64,000 bases of DNA from Litorivita sp050633545 (GCA_050633545.1 JBOEGS010000006.1:186001-250000), one strand, 5' to 3'. Shown: positions 26,677 to 36,501, counted from the stretch's first letter. The notes: generated by a model from the letters alone, not told the origin. Program-made: numbers and translations.

Positions 26677-27495
26677 TTACTGGAACGGCTCGTCCGGGCG
26701 CAACAGGCGCAGGTGGAAAGGCGAGAGGTCTTCTTTGTTGCAAATCCCCGCCGTGCGCGCGGTGGTGAGGATTTCGCCGGTCTGATTGCCCAGATGCTCA
26801 TAGACCATCCGCGTCGCGCGCCGCCCCGTGACGCTTTCGCGCACCGTGCGCGTGGCGTAGCCTTCAAAGAAGTTGGCCTGAAACGAGGTGACCTTGGACA
26901 GGAAGTTATAGGTGCAGGTCATGGCGTTCTTATGCGAGACCAGCGCCGCGATGCCTTCTTCTTGGCGCAAAACCAGACCGCGAAATTCGCGCGCGTCCTT
27001 TGTTGCCTTCAAACCTTGGTGCAGCATCGCCTTCTTTGGCTCGAACCCGCGCATGATGGTGAACCCGTCCTTGCGCGTGACAAACAACAGGCCGCGCGCA
27101 TAGAGGCTGTTGTCGATGAAGGCGCGGCGTGAATAGCGATAGAAGCCCGAAGGAAATTCGGTTTCGGGCAGGTTGGTCGAACCGTGGCCCACATATTCGG
27201 CAATCTCGGGATGGGAGAGCAAGCCGCTGCTAACCGGCGTCAGGTCTTCGACAGGCTCAAGCAAAATACGCGCGTCAACGCCGAAGAATCCGCAGATGCG
27301 ATGCAAAACATCAGGGCGGGGGAAGCTTTCGCCGGACAGATAGCGGTTAAATTGGGTCCGGTTGATTCCCAAATCGCGGCAAAGACCAGCAACCGAAGGG
27401 TAATTGCGGCTCAGATTGCGCAGATTCTCTCCGAAAATGCCGCGTAATTCGACGGGGTCTACATGTGTGTCACGATTTCGGACTCTTTGAGACAT
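26677..27495 (-). CDS. XRE-family transcriptional regulator
   Basis: A 272-residue protein with an N-terminal Cro/CI-type helix-turn-helix (residues ~18-75: LRNLSRNYPSVAGLCRDLGI, then NRTQFNRYLSGESFPRPDVL) and a long C-terminal domain without obvious membrane segments, containing FPSGFYRYSRRAFIDN and a motif-rich region that may bind a ligand. I do not recognise the effector domain. It is divergent from the 128-residue protein gene at 27742, whose promoter region it shares, so regulation of that gene or of itself is plausible. Confidence 0.85.
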   Translation of the reverse strand: MSQRVRNRDTHVDPVELRGIFGENLRNLSRNYPSVAGLCRDLGINRTQFNRYLSGESFPRPDVLHRICGFFGVDARILLEPVEDLTPVSSGLLSHPEIAEYVGHGSTNLPETEFPSGFYRYSRRAFIDNSLYARGLLFVTRKDGFTIMRGFEPKKAMLHQGLKATKDAREFRGLVLRQEEGIAALVSHKNAMTCTYNFLSKVTSFQANFFEGYATRTVRESVTGRRATRMVYEHLGNQTGEILTTARTAGICNKEDLSPFHLRLLRPDEPFQ

Positions 27496-27741
27496 TCTTC
27501 CCCCGTTTCATGGCGCGAACCCCCGATTTAACGGATTCTCATAGGTTGCATACGTCAAAATCGCATCTTTCTGACGCTAGTTTGATCCTCGTGGGGTGCT
27601 TAATAGCATCACATTGCGTCTGATGCGACACAAAATTCGAGTCAGTCGACACTGAAATGGGAATGTTTTTTACCCGCCGAATACGGGAACCTGAGTGTAG
27701 GAAATAAAACACTCACGGAATGACATCGAGGGGATGACACA

Positions 27742-28128
27742 ATGTTCGGCGTAGTACTTTGGAGCGACACAGAAGACCAAAAAGCAGTGATCTGGTGCGA
27801 AGATCACGGCGACCTTGCTTTCTACAACGCGGGACAGAAAAGCTGCTTTGACGGCGTGTCCTTGGATGCTGGCGATCTCGTTCAGTTCGAGGTGGATACC
27901 GCCGAAGCGACACGCATCGCTCGCAACCCGCGTTTGGTTGCCGAGGGTCAATATCCGACGCTGGCGGGCGATTTGGCAGGCAAGGGCGCGGTTGCTGCGG
28001 CTCCGGCTCCCAAGCCCGCGCAAGAGATGCCTGCGGCTTCGGTCGAAGGCAATGTGGTGGCGTTCCGCCCCGCTGCCGGTGGCAGCGCGCTGGCGCGTCG
28101 CAATCGCGTGGCTTCGGCAGCGCTGTAA
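27742..28128 (+). CDS. Small protein of unknown function (128 aa)
   Basis: A 128-residue soluble protein. Residues 1-65 form a compact, beta-rich domain (MFGVVLWSDTEDQKAVIWCE, GDLVQFEVD) reminiscent of a small OB-like or cold-shock-type fold, though the RNP motifs of CspA are absent. The C-terminal half is low complexity, rich in Ala/Pro, with a basic end (ALARRNRVAS). The start follows GAGGGG. It is monocistronic, with a strong terminator 115 bp downstream, and divergent from an XRE regulator. Function unknown. Confidence 0.7.
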   Translation: MFGVVLWSDTEDQKAVIWCEDHGDLAFYNAGQKSCFDGVSLDAGDLVQFEVDTAEATRIARNPRLVAEGQYPTLAGDLAGKGAVAAAPAPKPAQEMPAASVEGNVVAFRPAAGGSALARRNRVASAAL

Positions 28129-28243
28129 GACAGCCAAAACAAGACGGCGCTCCCTCGCGCCCGATCCTTGGATGCGCCTGCGCATCCGGCTGATACTCCC
28201 AAGGCGTGCGGTTCCCCTCAATTGCATGCTGGTCCCAAGGCAA

Positions 28244-28274
28244 GGGGCGCCGAGTTCTCCCGGCGCCCCTTTTT
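28244..28274 (+). terminator. Rho-independent terminator after the 128-aa protein
   Basis: GGGGCGCCG (28244-28252), 8-nt loop, CGGCGCCCC (28261-28269), then five T (28270-28274). Confidence 0.85.
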
Positions 28275-28335
28275 CGTGGTCTGTAATGTCTTGAATGGCG
28301 GCGATATTGCCGCGCGGCCGCGATGCGACGGTGCG

Positions 28336-28896
28336 TCAGGCCCCGCGCGAAAGAGCCGCAACGCCGGTGCGCGCCACTTCCTCAAGGCCCAAGGGGCGCA
28401 TGAGATCGGCAAAAGCGTCAATTTTCTCCGGCGTGCCGGTGATCTCAAAGACAAAGCTTTCCAGCGTGCTGTCGACCACATTGGCGCGGAAGATATCCGC
28501 AAGCCGCAGGGCCTCGACCCGTTTGTCGCCTTCGCCCGCGACTTTGAACAGCGCCAGCTCGCGCTCGACCGACGCCCCTTCGACCGTCAGGTCATGCACG
28601 TCATGCACGGGCACGATGCGGCCGAGCTGTGCCTTGATCTGCTCGATCACCTGCGGCGTGCCGGTGGTGACGATGGTGATGCGCGACAGCTTCCCGAGGT
28701 GGTCGACCTCGGCCACGGTCAGGCTTTCGATGTTATAACCGCGCCCCGAAAACAGCCCGATCACACGGGCCAGAACACCGGCCTCGTTGTCGACCAAAAC
28801 CGCCAGCGTGTGGCGCTCGGTGACATCGGAGAAATTCGGGCGCAGGTTATAGGCCGAATGTTTATTGGAGCCTTTTTTGATTTTTAGAGCAGACAT
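28336..28896 (-). CDS. ilvH: Acetolactate synthase small (regulatory) subunit
   Basis: A 186-residue IlvH/IlvN protein. The N-terminal ACT domain (ERHTLAVLVDNEAGVLARVI, FSGRGYNIESLTVAE) binds valine for feedback inhibition, and the C-terminal domain activates the catalytic subunit (LALFKVAGEGDKR, IFRANVVDSTLESFVFEITG). It is the second gene of the ilvBH operon, 70 bp after ilvB, with a 12-bp hairpin between them. The N-terminal ~20 residues (SALKIKKGSNKHSAYNLRP) extend beyond the ACT core, as is usual in rhodobacters. Confidence 0.96.
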   Translation of the reverse strand: MSALKIKKGSNKHSAYNLRPNFSDVTERHTLAVLVDNEAGVLARVIGLFSGRGYNIESLTVAEVDHLGKLSRITIVTTGTPQVIEQIKAQLGRIVPVHDVHDLTVEGASVERELALFKVAGEGDKRVEALRLADIFRANVVDSTLESFVFEITGTPEKIDAFADLMRPLGLEEVARTGVAALSRGA

Positions 28897-28928
28897 TTAT
28901 GTGCCTTTCTTAATGTAGTTGATCAAGC

Positions 28929-28962
28929 GTTTTGCGCCCCGCCTGTGATGGGGGCGCAAAAC
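28929..28962 (-). other. Intercistronic hairpin between ilvB and ilvH
   Basis: A perfect 12-bp inverted repeat, GTTTTGCGCCCC (28929-28940) and GGGGCGCAAAAC (28951-28962), with a 10-nt loop. It starts 5 bp after the ilvB stop and has no T-run on the transcribed strand, so it more likely stabilises or helps process the mRNA than ends it. Confidence 0.6.
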
Positions 28963-28966
28963 AGGC

Positions 28967-30721
28967 TCACACCAGAACCGCGCCTTTGGCACCGATGGCG
29001 TCATCCGTGGCATCGTCGCCCATCAGCATCTCGTTATGTGCCGCGCCCGAGGGGATCATCGGGAAGCAGTTTTCATGCTTTTCGACAAGGCAATCAAAGA
29101 TCACCGGCCCGTCATAGGCCAGCATCTCCAAGATCGCGTCATCAAGCGTGTCGGGATCATCGCAGCGGATACCCTTGGCCCCGAAGGCTTCGGCCAGTTT
29201 CACAAAATCGGGCAGGCTTTCGGACCACGAATGGCTGTAGCGCTCGCCGTGCAGCAATTCTTGCCACTGGCGCACCATGCCGAGGCGTTCGTTGTTCAAG
29301 ATGAACTGTTTTACCGGCAGATCAAATTGAATGGCGGTGCCCATCTCTTGCATGTTCATCAGCCACGAGGCCTCGCCCGCGACGTTGATCACGAGGCTTT
29401 CTGGGTGGGCGAGTTGCACGCCGATCGAGGCCGGAAAGCCGTAGCCCATGGTGCCCAATCCGCCCGATGTCATCCAGCGGTGCGGATCGTTAAAGCCCAA
29501 GAATTGCGCCGCCCACATCTGGTGCTGGCCGACTTCGGTGGTGATATAGCGGTCATGGTCCTTGGTCAGCGCCTCAAGCCGTTGCAAGGCGTATTGCGGC
29601 TTGATGATCTTGCCTTCTTGCTTGAAGGACAGGCAATCGCGCGATTTCCACTCGTCGATCTTCTTCCACCATTTGGCAAGGCCTTCGGTGTTGGTCTTGC
29701 GCCCGCGGGCCTTCCACACCTTGAGGATATCCTCAAGCACATGGCCGACATCACCGACGATCGGGATATCGGCGCGGATGACCTTGTTGATCGACGACGG
29801 ATCGATGTCGATATGCACCTTGGTGGAATTGGGGCTGAAATGATCGATCACGCCGGTGATGCGGTCATCGAAACGCGCGCCGATGTTGATCATCAAATCA
29901 CAGCCGTGCATCGCCATATTGGCTTCATACAGGCCATGCATGCCCAGCATCCCGAGCCAGTTCTTACCATTGGCCGGATAGGCGCCAAGGCCCATGAGCG
30001 TCGAAGTGATCGGCGCGCCGGTGGCATCGACCAACTCGCGCAAGAGCTGGCAGGCCGCCGAGCCGGAGTTGATGACGCCGCCGCCGGTATAGAAAATCGG
30101 CCGTTTGGCGCGTTCGAGCGCATCGACCAATTTGGTGATCTCTTCCATATCGCCTTTGACTTGCGGCTGGTAATGCGAGGTGCGCGCTTTTTGCGGGCCG
30201 ACATAGGTGCCGTTGGCAAATTGCACGTCCTTTGGCACATCGATCAGCACCGGACCCGGACGGCCCGACGTGGCAACGTGAAAGGCTTCGTGGATGGTGG
30301 GCGACAGATCGTCCGTCTCGCGCACCAGCCAGTTGTGTTTGGTGCAGGGGCGGGTGATGCCCACGGTATCGGCCTCTTGGAAGGCGTCATTGCCGATCAT
30401 GAATGTCGGAACCTGACCCGAGAAGACGATGATCGGAATGCTGTCCAAAAGCGCGTCGGTCAATCCGGTTACCGCATTGGTCGCACCGGGGCCGGAGGTG
30501 ACAAGCGCCACACCCGGTTTGCCGGTCGAGCGCGCATAGCCTTCGGCGGCATGGATCGCGGCCTGTTCGTGGCGGACAAGAATATGGCGAATGGCGTTTT
30601 GCTGAAAGATCTCGTCATAAATCGGTAGCACCGCGCCGCCAGGGTAGCCAAAGACGACTTCCACGCCCTGGTCCTTGAGCGCTTGCACCACCATTTTTGC
30701 TCCGGTCATCTGACGTGTCAT
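28967..30721 (-). CDS. ilvB: Acetolactate synthase large subunit
   Basis: A 584-residue thiamine-diphosphate enzyme catalysing the first common step of valine, leucine and isoleucine synthesis. Domains in order: TPP-binding N-domain (VEVVFGYPGGAVLPIYDEI with the catalytic Glu nearby in HILVRHEQAA), central FAD domain (FYTGGGVINSG, TSTLMGLGAYP), and C-terminal TPP-binding domain (WMTSGGLGTMGYGFPASIG, with the diphosphate-Mg loop at VINVAGEASWLMNMQE). The usual GDGSF is GEASW here. The ATG opening MTRQMTGAKM was chosen. Transcription passes a leader peptide and attenuator upstream, and ilvH follows. Confidence 0.95.
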   Translation of the reverse strand: MTRQMTGAKMVVQALKDQGVEVVFGYPGGAVLPIYDEIFQQNAIRHILVRHEQAAIHAAEGYARSTGKPGVALVTSGPGATNAVTGLTDALLDSIPIIVFSGQVPTFMIGNDAFQEADTVGITRPCTKHNWLVRETDDLSPTIHEAFHVATSGRPGPVLIDVPKDVQFANGTYVGPQKARTSHYQPQVKGDMEEITKLVDALERAKRPIFYTGGGVINSGSAACQLLRELVDATGAPITSTLMGLGAYPANGKNWLGMLGMHGLYEANMAMHGCDLMINIGARFDDRITGVIDHFSPNSTKVHIDIDPSSINKVIRADIPIVGDVGHVLEDILKVWKARGRKTNTEGLAKWWKKIDEWKSRDCLSFKQEGKIIKPQYALQRLEALTKDHDRYITTEVGQHQMWAAQFLGFNDPHRWMTSGGLGTMGYGFPASIGVQLAHPESLVINVAGEASWLMNMQEMGTAIQFDLPVKQFILNNERLGMVRQWQELLHGERYSHSWSESLPDFVKLAEAFGAKGIRCDDPDTLDDAILEMLAYDGPVIFDCLVEKHENCFPMIPSGAAHNEMLMGDDATDDAIGAKGAVLV

Positions 30722-30761
30722 CTTGTTTGCTCCGTGACTGACTTGACGTATCTTTTGCGCA

Positions 30762-30789
30762 ATAAAAAAGCCCCCGTTTTGGCGGGGGC
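30762..30789 (-). terminator. ilvBH attenuator (terminator hairpin)
   Basis: On the minus strand GCCCCCG, loop CCAAAA, CGGGGGC (30770-30789), followed by TTTTTTATT. It lies between the leader peptide and ilvB. A competing 10-bp stem (30787-30796 with 30822-30831: GGCGCATGGG and CCCATGCGCC) shares bases with the 5' arm of the terminator and overlaps the last codons of the leader, as expected for an antiterminator. Confidence 0.8.
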
Positions 30790-30814
30790 GCATGGGGTTC
30801 CCAGATGGGTGCCG

Positions 30815-30862
30815 TTACCGGCCCATGCGCCAAAATCCTACATTTACGACTAGCGTGCCCAT
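30815..30862 (-). CDS. ilv leader peptide (15 aa)
   Basis: A 15-codon frame reads MGTLVVNVGFWRMGR, preceded by GGAG. It carries one Leu and three Val codons among codons 4-8, using CTA and GTA, which look uncommon in this GC-rich DNA. It is followed at once by an attenuator and the valine/leucine pathway gene ilvB. Stalling at the Val/Leu codons would leave 30822-30831 free to form the antiterminator; a ribosome reaching the stop codon would cover it and allow termination. The mechanism is inferred by analogy with enterobacterial ilv operons. Confidence 0.75.
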   Translation of the reverse strand: MGTLVVNVGFWRMGR

Positions 30863-31057
30863 AGGGGGTGCTCCTTTGCTTGCGTGGGAGACATTATTGA
30901 CCCCTCTGGGGGGCGTCAACCGCGTTTTGCGCCAATAATCTGTCTTCAGGGGTGTTTTTTTGGTATTTTTGTTGCGCATGGCTGCGCGCCCTCGAAATTA
31001 TCGCAAAATTACTGCCCGCTGAAAGGCTTGGCCGCCGCGCGCTGCGCAGCGTAATGC

Positions 31058-31082
31058 AAAAAAGGCGGCTCTCGAAGCCGCC
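31058..31082 (-). terminator. Terminator after the VPLPA-CTERM gene
   Basis: On the minus strand GGCGGCT, loop TCGAG, AGCCGCC, then six T. It is a 7-bp GC stem 45 bp downstream of the stop codon at 31128. Confidence 0.8.
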
Positions 31083-31127
31083 TTTGCGCGCGCTGGATGC
31101 GCGGTTTGGGTGATGGTGCGCCGAGGG

Positions 31128-31739
31128 TCAGCTTGCTTTGCGCTTGCGGCGCAGGGCGGCAAAACCGCCCATGCCGACAAGAAGCAAGGGCAAGCTGGCG
31201 GGCAGCGGAACCGCAGGTGCCATCGTGGTCAGAAGGGCATAATCGAGCGCCCATAAGTCAAAGCTTCCGCCCAGTTTGACAAGCTCGATTGTATTGATCC
31301 CGTCGACAAGAAGGCTCGTGCCGAAGGAGTAGCTATGGGTGACAACCTGTTGGGATCCGAAGGTGCTGCCGGTTACGATGGCGATGGAGCCGATGGATGT
31401 TCCGTTGACGGTGACATCATAGGGGCCGCGATTATCGGCCATTGCATAGGTGCGAAATTCCAAAGACGCCATCGTGTCCCCGATTCCAGCATAGCTATGG
31501 GTCCAGCTGACGCCGTTGCTCAAGTCTTGCGCGTCCGTGATCGGCGATGTCGGATCGCTGGTCATGGCGCTGACGAAGGTGGTGAAATCGCCCGAACTGC
31601 CAGTGCCGATGACCCCATCGGCGCAGGCAAATCCGGTGCCAAAACAGTCGGCGTCGCCAAAAAACGACGAGGTTGCGGCCTGAGCAGCAGGAGCGGCAAG
31701 GACGCAGGCGCCGATTGCGCCCAAAAGAATATGTTTCAT
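31128..31739 (-). CDS. VPLPA-CTERM sorting domain protein
   Basis: A 203-residue exported protein. It has a signal peptide (cleavage after AQA), a beta-rich middle with a TVNGTSIGSI segment, and a C-terminal sorting signal: VPLPASLPLLLVGMGGFAAL followed by RRKRKAS. This tripartite signal (VPLPA motif, hydrophobic helix, basic tail) is recognised by an exosortase, for VPLPA proteins XrtD, which cleaves the motif and transfers the protein to the cell surface or exopolysaccharide. No exosortase is encoded in this window. The start follows GGAGAG. The ligand or role is unknown. A similar 203-residue protein lies at 54931. Confidence 0.88.
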   Translation of the reverse strand: MKHILLGAIGACVLAAPAAQAATSSFFGDADCFGTGFACADGVIGTGSSGDFTTFVSAMTSDPTSPITDAQDLSNGVSWTHSYAGIGDTMASLEFRTYAMADNRGPYDVTVNGTSIGSIAIVTGSTFGSQQVVTHSYSFGTSLLVDGINTIELVKLGGSFDLWALDYALLTTMAPAVPLPASLPLLLVGMGGFAALRRKRKAS

Positions 31740-31829
31740 GAAACTCTCCATGGTCGGTGAAATATGGTGTCGTCGGTGTTGTGAAACCGTGGCACCGCAT
31801 AATCGCTAGGCACAAAAAACGGGCTCACA

Positions 31830-31859
31830 AAAGCAGCGTCGAAAAAAGCAGCGTCGAAA
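31830..31859. repeat. Tandem 15-bp direct repeat
   Basis: AAAGCAGCGTCGAAA occurs twice without a gap (31830-31844 and 31845-31859) in the intergenic region upstream of the VPLPA-CTERM gene. It could be a pair of binding sites or simple replication slippage. Confidence 0.6.
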
Positions 31860-31920
31860 AATGACAGCCTGACGCCCCCCACAGCAAACTGCCACGTTGC
31901 TAACGTAAAGTCAATTTTAG

Positions 31921-32588
<668 letters not shown>

Positions 32589-32592
<4 letters not shown>

Positions 32593-34079
32593 GAGCGGGT
32601 CTTTTCGGTAGGGGCGAGGGCAGGCGCGGCAGGACCCGCGTTTGACGTCTCGCTTACGGTTTGCGGTGAGAGCATATGGCTCAGCGGCACGATGGCCTCG
32701 ATCGAGGTGCCCTTGGGCGAGGTTTGAATGTGCAGCGTGCCGCCCAATTGGTCGATACGTTCTTGCATATTGCGCAGGCCCAAACCGCCGCTGCCGCGTC
32801 CGGCGGCCACATCGGCGGGCATGCCCGCGCCATTGTCCTCGATCCGCATCAATGCGCCGATCTTATAGCCGCGCAGGGTGATCGTGAGCTTGCTGGCTCC
32901 GGCGTGACGCTCGACATTGGTGAGCGCCTCTTGCGCGATGCGGTAGAGCGCGATCTTGCTTTCGCCGTCGAGCCGGTTGCGGAAGGGGACGGTGGAAAAC
33001 TCGATCTCGATGCCGGTGCGGGTGCCAAAATCATCGGTCAGCGCCTTGAGCGCAGGGCCAAGGCCCAGATCGTCCAAAACGCCCGGACGCAAATCGCGGC
33101 TGATGCGGCGCACCTCTTGGATGGCGCCGGACAGATGGGTGATCCCCTTGTCGAGGGTTGGCACGGCGCCGCTGTCTTCGCGGGCAAGGCGGCGGCGGGC
33201 GCTGTCGAGCGCATAGCGCACGCCGACGAGAATCTGGCTGATGCCGTCGTGAAGTTCGCGCGCCACGCGCCCGCGCTCTTCCTCTTGGGCGTCAAACACC
33301 CGCTGGGTGAGCCGTTTGAGCTTGGCATCGGCGAGGCGGCGTTCGTGGATCGTGATCCCCATGCCGGTGGCAAAAACCGCCAAAAGCGCCGCAAGGGTAA
33401 TGACGCCGATATATAGAAAGGTGCGAGCGATGCGGGCATTGACCTCGGCGCGGCTGGCGGCGACGGTTTCGAGCACATCGTCGATAAAAATGCCGGTGCC
33501 GATCACCCAGCGCCAGTCCTGCAGCCCGATGACATAAGAGACCATCCGCGCCTCTTCGCCGGTCGAGGGTTTGGGCCAGTCATAGGCATGATAGCCGCCG
33601 CCCGAGCGGGCGATCTTGATCAACGGGTCGACAACGGGCGTGCCCGCAGGGTCGGCCAGATCGATCCAGTTGCGCCCGATCAGATCGGTTTTGCGCGGCG
33701 CGACGAGGTTGTTGCCCTCATAGTCATAGACAAAGAAATAGCCGTCCTGCCCATAAAGCATCGACGACAGGATCTGGCTCACCAGAAGCTTGGCCTCGGC
33801 GTCATCGGGCGCGGCAACGCCGTAGATATTGATGAAGGCCGTGCGGGCGATGGACATATAGTTTTTCAGCTCGGCCTTTTTGGCGGCGATGAGCTGCGCT
33901 TCGAGGGCGGCAATCTCTCCGGTGGCCAATTGCCGCGACTGGCTCAATGCCAATGCCGAAATCAACGCCACCGCAAGAATAAGCGGCACAGTGGCCAGCA
34001 AGAACAGCTTATGCCCATAGCTTAGCCGCCGCAGAATCGGCGGCATTAGCATTGAGAAGGCAGGGCGCAAGGCAGGCAC
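32589..34079 (-). CDS. Cache-domain sensor histidine kinase (NarX/DegS type)
   Basis: A 496-residue membrane kinase. Transmembrane helices lie near 24-46 and 221-243 and bracket a periplasmic single Cache domain (~50-215; LYGQDGYFFVYDYEGNNLVA, GRNWIDLADPAG), a fold that binds small organic acids. The cytoplasmic part has a HisKA_3 domain with phospho-His277 (RELHDGISQILVG) and an HATPase domain (NVERHAGA, EDNGAGMP, GGLGLRNMQERI). Alternative Met starts at residues 10 and 12 are possible. It is divergent from a TRAP transporter whose binding protein resembles 2-oxoacid binders, so it may sense such acids. Confidence 0.92.
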
Positions 34080-34174
34080 GGTTGATTCGACCTAAATGGA
34101 AGGCGGCCACCATAGGGCGGTTGAACCAAAAGGGCGAGCATAGGCAGGCGCGCGCGGGGGTAAATTCACTAAAT

Positions 34175-34193
34175 CGGTCAAAAAATGTGACCG
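34175..34193. promoter_or_regulatory. Inverted repeat in the kinase/TRAP divergent region
   Basis: CGGTCA (34175-34180), 7-nt AT-rich spacer, TGACCG (34188-34193). It sits between the two-component genes and the divergent TRAP operon and is a candidate response-regulator operator. The remaining sequence of 34080-34323 shows a good ribosome site (GGGAGGA) but no clear -35/-10 pair. Confidence 0.35.
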
Positions 34194-34323
34194 CAGGCGG
34201 CTTTCTACGCAATTCTAGGTATTTCCTCACAGGGCGGGCGCCGCTAGGCTCTGCCCACTACATGATCCGCGTTTCGCGCCCGGGAGAGGTGCGAACGCCG
34301 TTATACCTTGGGAGGAAAACCAT

Positions 34324-35406
34324 ATGGATCGTCGTTCCTTTTTGAAAACATCCGCGCTTGGCGGCACCGCTGCTGCTGCTTCTACGCTGGCCGCTCCGGC
34401 CTATGCGCAGGGCAAGCGCACATTGACCATGGTCACCACATGGGGCCGCGGTCTTGCCGGTGTGTTTGACGCCGCCGTCCACGCAGCCGACAGCATCACC
34501 GCGATGACAGACGGCCAGTTGACCGTTGACGTCAAAGCCGCCGGTGAATTGGTAGGCGCCTTTGAAGTGTTTGACGCCGTGACCTCCGGTCAGGCCGATA
34601 TGTATCACGGCGCCGACTACTATTTTGTCGGTCAGCACCCCGGTTATGCTTTCTTCACCTCCGTGCCCTTCGGCATGACGGCGCAGGAACTGGCCAACTG
34701 GTATTACCACGGCGACGGCGCGGCTCTGCATGACGAGCTGGGCGAGATCTTTGGCCTGAAATCCTTCCTCGGCGGCAACACCGGCGCCCAAGCGGGCGGC
34801 TGGTTCGCAAAAGAAGTGAACGGCCCCGAAGATTTCAACGGCCTCAAATTCCGTATGCCCGGTCTGGGCGGCAAAGCCTTGGGCAAACTGGGCGCATCGG
34901 TGCAAAACCTTCCGGGCGCAGAAGTGTATCAGGCGCTGGCCTCCGGCGCGATCGACGGCACCGAATGGATCGGTCCTTGGGCGGATGAAAAAGCCGGTTT
35001 CCAAGAGATCACCAAATTCTACTACACCGCCGGTTTCCACGAGCCCGGTGCCGGTCTGTCGATCGCGACCAACCGCGAAGTCTTCGACAGCCTGCCTGCC
35101 GCGCACCAGAAGGTCATCGAGATCGCATCTGCCGAGGCCCACCAGTGGAACCTCGCGCAATTCCTCAACAACAACGGTGCGGCGCTGCAGCGTCTGCAAT
35201 CGGCCGGCGTGAAAACGCTCGAATTCCCCGAAACCGTTTGGGATGCCTTCGGTAAGGCTTCGGAAGAAGTGCACGCCGAGAACATGGGCGATGAACTCTA
35301 CAAGAAGATCTACGACAGCTACACCACCTCGATGAAAGCATCGTCGGCATGGCTGCAAAAATCCGAAGGCGCATATCGCGCGCAACGCGACCGCGTTCTG
35401 GGCTAA
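34324..35406 (+). CDS. TRAP transporter solute-binding protein, TakP-like
   Basis: A 360-residue binding protein exported with a twin-arginine-like signal (MDRRSFLKTSALGGTAAAAS, cleavage after AYA), so it probably folds before export. The IDGTEWIGPWADEKAGF segment with the Glu-Trp pair matches the sodium- and ligand-binding site of TakP, the 2-oxoacid binder of Rhodobacter. Ligand contacts are also expected in FRMPGLGGK. Pyruvate or other 2-oxoacids are the likely substrate; related proteins bind lactate or mannonate, so this is not certain. The start follows GGGAGGAAAACC. It is the first gene of a three-gene operon. Confidence 0.88.
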   Translation: MDRRSFLKTSALGGTAAAASTLAAPAYAQGKRTLTMVTTWGRGLAGVFDAAVHAADSITAMTDGQLTVDVKAAGELVGAFEVFDAVTSGQADMYHGADYYFVGQHPGYAFFTSVPFGMTAQELANWYYHGDGAALHDELGEIFGLKSFLGGNTGAQAGGWFAKEVNGPEDFNGLKFRMPGLGGKALGKLGASVQNLPGAEVYQALASGAIDGTEWIGPWADEKAGFQEITKFYYTAGFHEPGAGLSIATNREVFDSLPAAHQKVIEIASAEAHQWNLAQFLNNNGAALQRLQSAGVKTLEFPETVWDAFGKASEEVHAENMGDELYKKIYDSYTTSMKASSAWLQKSEGAYRAQRDRVLG

Positions 35407-35554
35407 GCCCCGCTTCGACACCGATCAGGCCTCGCGACATTTCGCGGGGCCTTTTCAACAAGGTCTGCTAATCCGCGCGGGGGAGCGTGCGGCGCGTGCG
35501 GCCATTGCCCCTGACAGAACCGAATACGGCCATGGGGCAGGGCGGCGGCGCACT

Positions 35555-36484
35555 GTGGCAGATGACACCTCGAAAACTGAGCTGGGGACAGGGATGCTAG
35601 ACGCGATTGTCTGGTTCTTTACGAACATCGGATTGGCTTTCTATCACATGGCATATGCGGTGACGCATCCGTCGATGTGGCTGGATTGGACCAACAAAGA
35701 AGCCTTGATGCGCTTCATCTATTTTGGCGGCTCGATCGAGGTTTTCTTTGTCGCCTTCACGCTGTTTCTCGTCGTTACTGCGGTCGGATTTTGGAAGCGC
35801 GAGTTTATGTGGGGCTGCGTGCGCGGCCTAGAGGGCATGGCCAATGGTATCGGGCGGTTTTTTGCTTGGGCCGGTCTCTTGATGGTGCTGCAACAGATCA
35901 TCATCGTCTTCATGCAACGTATTTTTGCCGCCGCCGAGATCAGCTTCGGTTTTGGCAAGGTGCTGACCCACGACGTGTCGTGGTGGGCGGAAGAGCTCAA
36001 GCTTTACAACGCGATGATCGTCGCGCTTTGCGCCACATATACATTCGTCCAGGGCGGTCATGTGCGGGTGGACCTTGTCTATTCGGGCATCTCGTTTCGC
36101 GCCAAACGCATGATCGACATGATCGGCGCGCTGGTGTTCATGATGCCGGTGGCGGTGCTGACGTGGATGTATGGGTGGTATTTCATGTGGCGCCATCTGG
36201 TGGTGCCCAAACCTTCGGCTTCCGACACGCTCGAGCGTTTGTTGATGAAGTCGCGCGCTCTGCGCTGGAACGTCGAAACCATCGGGTTCTCGCCCAACGG
36301 CTTCAACGCCTATTTCCTCTTCAAGGTGCTGCTTTTGGCCTATGCGGGCCTCGTCTTCTTGCACGCCATTGCCTTCTTCTACCGCTCCTATCTGGAGTGG
36401 AAGGAAGGCGAGGCATCGGACGGCAAATACCTTGATCGTGATACCCTCGGCGAGGGTGAAGAAGCCTATGAGGGCACACACTAA
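35555..36484 (+). CDS. TRAP transporter small permease (DctQ/TakQ-like)
   Basis: A 309-residue inner-membrane protein, larger than the usual 160-230 residues of DctQ. Hydrophobic segments lie near 20-38, 60-80, 98-120, 146-165, 185-208 and 250-275. FVQGGHVRVDLVYSGIS is the family hallmark (HVRVD). The GTG start at 35555 keeps a hydrophilic N-terminus (MADDTSKTELGTG); an internal ATG at 35594, 6 bp after GGGG, would give 296 residues and is a real alternative. It lies 148 bp after the binding-protein gene and 17 bp before the large permease. Confidence 0.85.
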   Translation: MADDTSKTELGTGMLDAIVWFFTNIGLAFYHMAYAVTHPSMWLDWTNKEALMRFIYFGGSIEVFFVAFTLFLVVTAVGFWKREFMWGCVRGLEGMANGIGRFFAWAGLLMVLQQIIIVFMQRIFAAAEISFGFGKVLTHDVSWWAEELKLYNAMIVALCATYTFVQGGHVRVDLVYSGISFRAKRMIDMIGALVFMMPVAVLTWMYGWYFMWRHLVVPKPSASDTLERLLMKSRALRWNVETIGFSPNGFNAYFLFKVLLLAYAGLVFLHAIAFFYRSYLEWKEGEASDGKYLDRDTLGEGEEAYEGTH

Positions 36485-36501
36485 CCTTAGGGACAGAACC
36501 T

